A DNA stretch of 64,000 nucleotides from NCBI GenBank assembly GCA_030272585.1, contig BSYQ01000002.1, forward strand, positions 682,001 to 746,000. Reading direction: 5' to 3'. The DNA is from Bryopsis sp. KO-2023 (lineage: Eukaryota; Chlorophyta; Ulvophyceae; Bryopsidales; Bryopsidaceae). Below the pieces are notes generated by a model, which was not told the DNA's origin, searched no databases, and saw nothing but the letters and a program-made list of their open reading frames with translations. Shown here piece after piece: positions 57,051 through 64,000 of this stretch; position 1 is the stretch's first letter, and the number at the start of each line of letters is the position of its first letter. The position numbers and the translations under genes are program-made.

Positions 57051-57673
57051 ATGTCGAACGTTATCGCGGTTTTCGTCTTGGTCCTTGTAGCGTCAACCGG
57101 GGGAGTGATTTCACGGCCAGTAGACTCTGCGACAGGCTCGCTCAGAGGAGGGGCGTTTTCACAAAACGATATCCCTCCAGGTGCGTTTTATCATCATGCT
57201 TCAAACGGCGGCGGCGGCGGCGGCGGCGGCGGTTTCTCTTAAATAAACAAATAACAAGACATCTCAGGCCACAGCCTGTAGCATCTGGGGAGGTGTGGTG
57301 GTGTCGTAGATTTCTAGGGGTTTTTTTTTTTTTTTTTTGGAGGGGGGCATGGTCTTCGAAGGCCTTCTCCCCCCCGTGATCGCACCTATGGCAGACTCCC
57401 CCGATGCTGTAGGCTCTGGATTGGAATGTCTTGTAATATTTTGGGGTTGATTGGGTGCGCCTGTGGCTATTTTCGGAGGGAGAACTGACGGTTCGAACGT
57501 TTCTTTTGTTTTGCTTTTTTTCTTCAGCAAATCTGTTTGCTTGGTGTCACAAGTGCGCGACTAAGGACGACTGCAAGACCTTCGTTCGCAAATGCACGAC
57601 GGATGATGACGGCACCCCCATCGAATTGGGGGACCCCGGGACGGGGTTTTTGATTTGTTGCGAAGTTTATTGA
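57051..57673 (+). CDS. Small secreted cysteine-rich peptide, member 4 (two exons)
   Basis: Exons 57051-57180 and 57528-57673, phase 1 (g|ca), 91 residues. Exon 1: signal peptide MSNVIAVFVLVLVASTGGVI, then SRPVDSATGS and a Gly/Ser/Asn-rich propiece-like stretch. Exon 2: AWCHKCATKDDC, KC six residues later, then LICCEVY at the C-terminus. The pattern is WC-x2-C-x5-C-x5-KC-xn-ICC. Start context GCGCCACCATGTCG resembles that of members 1 and 2. The intron contains two dispersed elements (57,252 and 57,397), and a third lies 50 bp after the stop. A GGC-repeat run lies just inside the intron. Probably extracellular; role unknown. Confidence 0.78.
57252..57292 (+). repeat. ~50-bp dispersed element (partial)
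   Basis: ACAAGACATCTCAGGCCACA then GCCTGTAGCATC; the opposite orientation to the next copy, both in the intron of member 4. Confidence 0.6.
57397..57450 (-). repeat. ~50-bp dispersed element
   Basis: CCCCCGATGCTGTAGGCTCT, then GTCTTGTAATATTTTGGGG; in the intron of member 4. Confidence 0.75.
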
Positions 57674-57722
57674 TTTAAAGCGATGCAAACCTTACTGGCT
57701 GAAGGGTTTCCTCGTCGTATAT

Positions 57723-57771
57723 GCCCCCGATGCTCTAGGTATTTGCCCAGAATGGCTCGTCATATTTTTTG
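57723..57771 (-). repeat. ~50-bp dispersed element, diverged
   Basis: GCCCCCGATGCTCTAGGTAT, then CTCGTCATATTTTTTG; 50 bp 3' of member 4. Confidence 0.6.
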
Positions 57772-57810
57772 TTCGTCGACGCACGACGGTGAAAAAGAAA
57801 TGGGGGGTCG

Positions 57811-57848
<38 letters not shown>

Positions 57849-57954
57849 TACAGCCGTTTCAGTGTAAAAGACTCGAATTTATGTTTGGTATGATATTTTC
57901 TTGTTGATGCTGGCTAACTTTGCTGGCTGGTTTGAGGGATCTCTTTTTGTATAA

Positions 57955-58007
57955 TCCCAATGCTTTAGGTTCTATCCTGACATGTCTTGGTAGTTTTTTT
58001 TTGTTGG
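57955..58007 (-). repeat. ~50-bp dispersed element, diverged
   Basis: ATCCCAATGCTTTAGGTTCT, then CATGTCTTGGTAG; homologous to the copy at 12,951. Confidence 0.6.
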
Positions 58008-58311
58008 ATGGATGTTTTTTTTTTTGGTTGCAATAGAGGCCTGCATGGCTTTTTCCATGTAATATTGATTGATATGAATCTTTTTTCCTTTTCTTTTTTT
58101 TCTTTCTTGTTTTTTCTCGACTTTCAAGTTGCTGGAGTTCAGCATAGAATCATAAACATCACCAGAATAATTTTTTTAAAAGCAAGCAGAAATAAAAATA
58201 CAAAACTAGCAGAGTTGAAAAAAAAAACCCAAAAAAAACAAGAAACAGGCAGAATATTATCCAAAAAAACAAAAACAAGCCTGCAGCATTAGTCTACTGA
58301 AAAATAAACCC

Positions 58312-58361
58312 CACCAACCAAAAATATTACAAAACATGCCAGGCCAGAGCCTACAGCAACG
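58312..58361 (+). repeat. ~50-bp dispersed element
   Basis: CCAACCAAAAATATTACAAA, then ACATGCCAGGCCAGAGCCTA; homologous to 13,305. Confidence 0.75.
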
Positions 58362-58452
58362 AGAAAAATCGGTTTTCACCTACAAAGAGGATTCCTTGCA
58401 TAACACAACGCTGACCGTAAGTTTCGCGCTCAAAAGCCACACCAAGTGATAA

Positions 58453-58506
58453 AACCAACCCAAAATATTTCTAGACTTGCCAGGCCAGAGCCTATAGCAT
58501 CGGGGG
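58453..58506 (+). repeat. ~50-bp dispersed element
   Basis: TTGCCAGGCCAGAGCCTATA then GCATCGGGGGAGATAC; homologous to 13,659. Confidence 0.75.
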
Positions 58507-58559
58507 AGATACAAAGAGGAAACCACACCAAGGGATAAGCCCCCGCAATGGCGCTGCAG

Positions 58560-58675
58560 TCTTGGCTTCGAAAAAGCGTTGGGGAAAATGAGATTGATTT
58601 TACTGGACTGGAAAACGCCCTCACCACTGTCGCAGCCACAAGGATCAAGACAACGATCGCGATCAATTTCGACAT
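58560..58675 (-). pseudogene. Broken copy of cysteine-rich peptide member 1
   Basis: The signal-exon part (MSKLIAIVVLILVAATVV) is preserved in the duplicated block. The end of exon 1 and the cysteine-bearing second exon present in the 13.4-13.9 kb partner are absent. A fossil copy. Confidence 0.7.
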
Positions 58676-59052
58676 TGGCGGCGCACGTGTCAGAGCCGCC
58701 ACCTTTTTTTTTTCACCCTCGTGGTGCGGGCTGAATAGAACCCCAGCCTCGACCTAGTTTTCAGAGGAAAAAAACAAACAAACGACAGGAAACCTCCCTC
58801 GAGTAAAGCGATTGGCAGAACTTCGCCGATCACTTCTTATTTGGAATTAAGTCGACAGTTTTTTTTTGGTGCACAAGATCCTCGTATCGCCCGTTGAGAT
58901 CACAATGGTGCTGCCCTTTCCGAGAAATAGCTGGTGGGACAATCGAACGTGTGGCGGTCGGATGTCCTGATGGACTTTCGAGCATCTTCTTTCCACCCGT
59001 GATGGACCACCACCGCCGTGAGATTGTCCCTCTCATTCCAGCACGCACAAAA

Positions 59053-59104
59053 CAAACCAGCCAAAAATATTACAAGACAAGCCAGGCCAGAGCCTGTAGC
59101 ATCC
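59053..59104 (+). repeat. ~50-bp dispersed element
   Basis: AAGCCAGGCCAGAGCCTGTA; homologous to 14,314. Confidence 0.75.
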
Positions 59105-59432
59105 TGATCAGGGGAATAAAAGGAGGAAACCCTTAGCCAAGAAGGTTATTCAACACCAAGGCCAGGAATTTTATACGACAAAACAAAATCGAGTTTTTTT
59201 CACACACACCCCGACTGTCGTCCGGTGACCGAGAAAAGAAAAAAAGAAAAAAGAAAAGATCAGTCCATCATCAAAACACAGATCGCCCCTGGTCATGCCA
59301 AAATCGACGCAAAACCTGTCGATAAAAATCGACGATCTAAGACTTCGCTGGACACGGTCGCAAAAAAAAAAATAAAAAAAATGAGACCTGTCGCCTCCTG
59401 CTCTTCTCCTCCGACGAATCTAATAGAGCCCA

Positions 59433-59845
59433 TCAGTGATTGCTTGCTTGACTTCGATAAAAAAAACTGCAACAACATTTCAAACTGGCCCCGTCGCCAT
59501 GGATCACTGCGTACCCGCCTTGCCCTTGGCACAACGAAACGAGGTCGATGCAATCACCCCACTGCACATAGCAAGTCTTGCACCAATTCTTCCCTGCAGA
59601 GAAAAAAATTCATAAACATCCAATACTCTGCTGGAAAAAGGACCACACTACACCCAGCGATAGTGGGTGGCACAATGCCGAGCAACTACGAGCATCGCAG
59701 CTGGAGTGTTTGTTTCGATAAGAAGCGTTGTGAAAAAGAGCATCCTCTCTCTGGCCGTACCATTTGGAACAGCTACTGGTCTGGAAAGCACCCCCACTGT
59801 GAAAGCCATGAGGACCAAGACAACGATCGCGAACGATTTCGACAT
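59433..59845 (-). CDS. Small secreted cysteine-rich peptide, member 2 duplicate (two exons)
   Basis: Exons 59761-59845 and 59433-59593 on the minus strand, phase 1, 81 residues, with the same encoded protein as the 14.7-15.1 kb gene as far as I can read. The coding exons carry very few differences while the intron and flanks have indels, which hints at constraint on the coding part. Signal peptide MSKSFAIVVLVLMAFTVGVL; exon 2 with WC-x2-C and LKCCC. Likely secreted; function unknown. Confidence 0.75.
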
Positions 59846-60110
59846 GGCGGCGGCGCTGGAGAGAACACCAGTAGTTTTAAGACCTGAATTGATCGCCAGC
59901 CTACGATTCATTGCTATCAGTGCGCTGTGAATATGACCCTAGTCTTCGCTTTAGTATCAAGCGATTGGCGAGAGGTTGCTTTTTGGGGGATGGGGCTCAC
60001 GCCTTTTCGGTCGCCAGATCCGTGAATCGCCGAATCTGATTCGCTGAGGTCACCCTATCAACGCACGCATTCCTGACTGACTGGTAGTTGCGGCAGTCCA
60101 TGAAACCTGT

Positions 60111-60651
60111 CACAGGTTATGTACATAGTACATAGTACATTTTTCTCGGAGGCCTGTTCCTGGATGAAAATACAAACATCTTTTGGAGCTACTTGAGCTC
60201 TTCCAGAGTTGCGTCTTTAGCTGGGTGGCTTCTTCGCGTGTAATTCTTGTAGTTCTTGTGGAGTTTAAAAAAACGGATAATTGAAATTGAGACATGAGAT
60301 CCGGTTTTATCGGATAGACATGGTCTTCATCTTGTGTTCAGCGTTGATGGTGCATATGTTTCAATGGGGCTGTTTTGGTGCCTTTCGCAAAGTCCCCACT
60401 TCGATCCATGAAAAGTCAGAATTCCCTTCTTAGGAAGATCTTCTCCAGTTATCGTCGCACCGCTGAGCCAGAGATGCTTTCTAGATAATTTCAGAGGTTG
60501 CATAAATGCATTTGTGGCACGAGTTGAACACGCTGTAACCGTAAAGATTAACGGCCAAACTGAACTGAACTGTCAGTCCACTATTCTGAATCTCTATTAC
60601 ACCGATCCGTATCTACAAACACTGATTGTCATTCAAAAGGAAAAAACAAAA
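60111..60651. other. Presumed LINE 3' region / intergenic
   Basis: 3' of the LINE ORF2 stop; the element's 3' end was not identified. A fragment at 60,180-60,220 resembles the dispersed ~200-bp repeat. Confidence 0.35.
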
Positions 60652-63600
60652 TCAACCCCTCTCAAAAGAAAACGAATCACTAAAAATCGACGACCGTTCA
60701 AGCAATGCAGAAGCTATCGAACGGTGCAAGGAAAGAGAAAGCTGTTGCCAGGCCCTTTCCACAACTATCGACGTAGGAAGGTTTTGAAGAGTGGCAACCA
60801 TACGCGATAAAGAACGAACCAAAGTTTGACTGTCAGACGAAACCCCCCCAAAAGTCTCTACTGCAAAACAAATAAAATCCAAGCCCAACTCGTCACATTT
60901 GGACGCAGCTCGGCGTTTTCGATCCAGACCGCGCAGCAAACCAACCCCCGCTTCCCTGGAAGCCCTCAACAAAGAGCGAGATTGTAAAGGATGAGAAACC
61001 GTGACATCAATCGCACATGATTTGCCAAACCGCCAAGAGGGAATAAAAACATCCGCTGGGCGCTCAAAAGTAGAATCAACGTGAACCTCCACACGAGGGC
61101 GAACCCCAGCGGTTTTTGCCAAACGAAATAAAGCATCACGAATAGCATCGTGGCGAGCCAAAATGCTTCCCCCCACATGACACATAACAGCGTGATCCCC
61201 GAAAATATCCATCGACGCGTGACACAAAGGACAAGAAACCCCCTCGTCGTAAATTGGAATTCCCAGACGCCACCGAAGCAAAAAATTGAAAGCATTCGAC
61301 GACAGTTCCGTACCCAAAGCTTGGTTGGGAAGCGCAGCCAGAAACGCCCCACTATGAGGCAGGGACAAGCTTCGCAGCCGTGCCTCATCCCGAGTGGCAC
61401 CTAACAGAAGGAGCTCCTCCCACCGTTTTTGTCCCACCAAAAGGGTCAATGATTTCTGCGAAACGGAATCCTTAGCGAACCATTCGTGTTGAGAACAACA
61501 CGCAGTCGGCGGCAAAGAGGATTCAAGTTGCACAACTGCGTTGCCCCACATAGAATGATCCGCTGAAAACCCCACCCCCGAAAAACGGTCCAACTGTTGA
61601 CGACCAAAATGAAGAGACGAAAAATAAGCCGCCGAATGAAACCAGGTACCCGAAGATACGCCCAAACCCCCACACCGAACTGGAAGGCTAGCCTGAGCCC
61701 AAGCCGAAGACGAAACGGAAAATCCAAAAAACTTTTCCACTGAAGCTCGTAACAGAGAATCAAAACGGTCCAAAAAATCACCCACACTCGCATATAGAGA
61801 AACAGGGGTGGTACGAAAAAGGTGCACCATCCGACAAGCCCCAAGAGACGAACGCAAAAATTGAAACTGGAGTTGGGAGTCGTTCAAGCCCGAAAGAGAG
61901 TCAATAAGACCATTCAATTGGTCAAAACGTTTATCCATGTACGGGGCCACCCAGGACTCCGACCCAAAAGGAGCACCCAATAACTCAGCACCCCACTCAG
62001 GGCCCCAGCACCTCTTAATATCAGAAGAAAAAGGATCATAGACGGGGCGGGAGGGCCAAACCAACTCGCACTTATTAAGATTCACCTTGACCCCGTAGCG
62101 GGGACCAAAAGTACACAACAAACGAAAAAACGTATTGACGTCATCAACCGGACCCGCAAGGGTCCCGTCATCAAGAAACCACAAGTCCAAAGGAAGATGA
62201 CAGACGTCGCGTACCTCCCGAAGAAGTTTTTCCAGCCCCAACGAAAATAAAAAAGGGGCTAAGGGATCGCCCTGCTGCACCCCAATGTGACTATATAGGG
62301 TCTCGTCCCCACAAACAAGCAAACACTTCTGAGAATAACTTGATCGAACCCATGCAGACATTTCGGAAAACCGAGCATCAACCTCTTGCAAAAACACCGA
62401 CCGATCCACTAAATTAAAAGCATTTTCCATATCCACCTTCAAAAACGTGTAGTCGGGAGAAGTCGAATGTTCAGAAAGAAATAAACGAGCACTGTGAACT
62501 ATAGATTCACTACCACAGGAAACGGCAACCCCTCGCTGGTGAGGGAAAAAATGACTAGCCATAGAATCACGAAACGACGCACAAAAACATTTGCTTACTA
62601 GCCGACGAAGGAGATCACCGACTGCAATTGGCCTAACCCCAGGGACCTTCTTTTTGAAAGGAAGTAATGTGGAGGCAAGAAAAAATGTCATAAGATCGGG
62701 GGCAAGCCGACCATGTCCCAAAAAATTTACCAGTCCACAAAGGGCCGAGGAAAAACGATCCATAATATGGGGAACTGAACATTGAAAAGCCGCCTGTAAG
62801 TGTTCGGCACGCAAACCAGAGGGCCCCGGGGCAGAAAAACGAGGAAAACGAAACACTTGGTGGCGAACAATCTCCTCCGAAAAAGAAAAAGATGTCTCAA
62901 TCAAATCTCCCACGGCTGGAACAACGCCGACGGGATGTTTCGAACGAAGAGCCTGCAATACCTCAGAGGACATGTCATGAACGCCCGAAGATTGCAACGC
63001 TTGACAGGCGCGACTCAACTGCCCCTCACGAGCAAGCACGCGGGCACGATGCACCGCATGCTGATGGGAAGTCGATCGCGCCGGCAGAGAGGATTGCTGA
63101 GATAAGAATTGCCCCCACAGCTGCAAAATTTCGCCACGTTGCCACGCTTGACAGGCCTCAATAATGCAAGGAGCAGCTCGAAAACGACTCCGCCCTCGTG
63201 GAAGTGGGGACAAACAACAACGAGCAACCACGAAGAGGCATTTGAGAGAAGTTTCATCGGGACGAGAAACGAAACCTCGGAGAACATAAGTTAAAACTTC
63301 TGCCCACATACGCCGCGCAGAGCGAGGAATGTGAGTAATGGTACGTTTGGGAGCCCGCAGAATATCATCCCAACGAAGAGAAGACAAATCGGGACCGGGA
63401 ATCGGGGGAGCTGATCCGGGGGGAACCGGGGGAGCTGATCTGGGAGGAACCAGGGGAGCTGATCCGGAGGGAGCGAAACCTTGGGGAGCCGAGGGAGTGG
63501 ATCCGTGGGGAGCCGGAGGAGTGGATCCGTGGGGAGCCGGGGGAGTGGATCCTTGGGGAGCCGGGGGAGGAACGGGAGGAATCGGCCCTTGGGGAAGTCG

Positions 63601-63834
63601 AGAACGGCACGAGCGAAGCTTGGAGTGAACACAGTGGCAACGTAGACAAGCGACCCGATTCCATTGGGCCAAATACGCCTCAGGGATAGAGGAGAGATCG
63701 CCCGAATGTACCGCATTGACATGTGCGTGCAGGCTGGACACACTCATCCATCCACGCCTTCGCCGGGGACAGGTAGGAACGGGACAAAAATAGACGCTAG
63801 ATCCAGCGACACGGCTTGCCTCGGGGGCACTCAT
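60652..63834 (-). CDS. LINE ORF2: zinc finger, reverse transcriptase, restriction-like endonuclease
   Basis: Intact 1060-residue frame. The N-terminus has a C2H2 finger (FCPVPTC...HAHVNAVH, residues about 16-41) and a second Cys/His cluster. A proline-rich tandem linker (PPAPHGST units, about 80-150) follows. The reverse transcriptase has SAPGPSGLRAEHLQ, RPIAVGD, KVDMENAFN, QQGDPLAPFLFS and the catalytic FLDDG (about residue 553). The C-terminus has a CCHC cluster (CPLCH...GDHAVMC, about 866) and RPADVFIPSW...AIDVTVSHPL, matching restriction-like endonucleases of the early-branching, R2-like LINE clades. Role: target-primed retrotransposition. The start ATG overlaps the ORF1 stop. Possibly a young copy because it is uninterrupted. 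Confidence 0.88.
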   Translation of the reverse strand: MSAPEASRVAGSSVYFCPVPTCPRRRRGWMSVSSLHAHVNAVHSGDLSSIPEAYLAQWNRVACLRCHCVHSKLRSCRSRLPQGPIPPVPPPAPQGSTPPAPHGSTPPAPHGSTPSAPQGFAPSGSAPLVPPRSAPPVPPGSAPPIPGPDLSSLRWDDILRAPKRTITHIPRSARRMWAEVLTYVLRGFVSRPDETSLKCLFVVARCCLSPLPRGRSRFRAAPCIIEACQAWQRGEILQLWGQFLSQQSSLPARSTSHQHAVHRARVLAREGQLSRACQALQSSGVHDMSSEVLQALRSKHPVGVVPAVGDLIETSFSFSEEIVRHQVFRFPRFSAPGPSGLRAEHLQAAFQCSVPHIMDRFSSALCGLVNFLGHGRLAPDLMTFFLASTLLPFKKKVPGVRPIAVGDLLRRLVSKCFCASFRDSMASHFFPHQRGVAVSCGSESIVHSARLFLSEHSTSPDYTFLKVDMENAFNLVDRSVFLQEVDARFSEMSAWVRSSYSQKCLLVCGDETLYSHIGVQQGDPLAPFLFSLGLEKLLREVRDVCHLPLDLWFLDDGTLAGPVDDVNTFFRLLCTFGPRYGVKVNLNKCELVWPSRPVYDPFSSDIKRCWGPEWGAELLGAPFGSESWVAPYMDKRFDQLNGLIDSLSGLNDSQLQFQFLRSSLGACRMVHLFRTTPVSLYASVGDFLDRFDSLLRASVEKFFGFSVSSSAWAQASLPVRCGGLGVSSGTWFHSAAYFSSLHFGRQQLDRFSGVGFSADHSMWGNAVVQLESSLPPTACCSQHEWFAKDSVSQKSLTLLVGQKRWEELLLLGATRDEARLRSLSLPHSGAFLAALPNQALGTELSSNAFNFLLRWRLGIPIYDEGVSCPLCHASMDIFGDHAVMCHVGGSILARHDAIRDALFRLAKTAGVRPRVEVHVDSTFERPADVFIPSWRFGKSCAIDVTVSHPLQSRSLLRASREAGVGLLRGLDRKRRAASKCDELGLDFICFAVETFGGVSSDSQTLVRSLSRMVATLQNLPTSIVVERAWQQLSLSLHRSIASALLERSSIFSDSFSFERG

Positions 63835-64000
63835 GAGGAGGGGGAAGGCGGAAGAAGGGAGGAATCGAGGGGTACAGCATCAGACAAATGAAGATCTCGG
63901 CGCAACTTGAACGCCATAGGCGAACGACATTCGCCAACAGTGTGACCGGCGCGTTTGCACACTTGGCAGTGAAGCCCACGACGACGATCCGGCCGCAAGG
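63831..64000 (-). CDS. LINE ORF1, C-terminal part with zinc knuckle (runs off the window)
   Basis: The frame entering from the window edge contains CQVCKRAGHTVGEC, a CX2CX4HX4C zinc knuckle typical of nucleic-acid-binding ORF1/Gag-like proteins of LINEs. It ends LLPPSPSS at a TGA (63,831-63,833). That stop overlaps the ORF2 ATG as ATGA, so ORF2 may be translated by termination-reinitiation. The N-terminal part lies outside the window. Confidence 0.8.
   Translation of the reverse strand, partial: LRPDRRRGLHCQVCKRAGHTVGECRSPMAFKLRRDLHLSDAVPLDSSLLPPSPSS

Larger units (their letters stand above)
57770..60110 (-). repeat. Segmental duplication A, second copy
   Basis: Partner of 12,825-15,360. 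Begins with GTTCGTCGACGCACGACGG and an expanded (GT)n run and ends with the shared TCCATGAAACCTG stretch. Confidence 0.75.

Overview
The window is nuclear DNA of a eukaryote. It has many spliceosomal GT-AG introns, polymerase III-type tRNA features, an F-box/WD40 gene family, a non-LTR retrotransposon, a Crypton-type transposon gene and many dispersed repeats. I cannot name the organism. Two adjacent CCCTAAA units (plant/algal-type telomere motif) and large families of secreted low-complexity proteins would fit a microalga or another protist, but this is inference.

Layout. 0.5-5.7 kb: three F-box/WD40 loci on the minus strand (one truncated). 6.5 kb: a tRNA-Leu. 9.3-11.5 kb: a four-exon F-box/WD40 gene. 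12.8-15.4 kb: two small secreted cysteine-rich peptide genes; this block is duplicated at 57.8-60.1 kb. 17.0-19.8 kb: a broken peptide copy and another F-box/WD40 gene, whose flanks repeat those at 2-4 kb. 21.3-23.5 kb: two more peptide loci, one broken. 25.3-26.0 kb: a two-exon membrane protein, with a truncated copy at 39.6-39.9 kb. 27.2-29.7 kb: a multi-exon proline-rich (PPPSTPA) protein built on a 21-bp minisatellite. 29.7-31.1 kb: a GC-rich block with coiled-coil frames. 33-34.6 kb: a duplicated tRNA-like repeat. 35.0-36.5 kb: a four-exon secreted repeat protein. 40.4-41.0 kb: a hAT-like MITE with a perfect 8-bp target duplication, inside an open reading frame. 41.5-44.8 kb: two more F-box/WD40 genes. 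46.2-54.6 kb: a gene of about 13 exons encoding a Crypton tyrosine recombinase with a C-terminal GCR1_C domain. 56.3 kb: a GC-rich RG-repeat frame. 57.0-57.7 kb: another cysteine-rich peptide gene. 60.6-64.0 kb: a LINE with the end of ORF1 and a complete ORF2.

The most novel-looking signal is the family of small secreted cysteine-rich peptides. Exon 1 holds a conserved signal peptide ending near SRPV. A phase-1 intron follows, and exon 2 carries a WC-x2-C ... KC ... CC pattern. Four loci look whole and three look broken. A short repeat of about 50 bp, with 17 recognisable copies in the window, sits in their introns and 3' flanks, mostly in one orientation relative to transcription.

Exon structures were derived by eye from splice signals and reading-phase agreement. 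No alignment or folding program was run.
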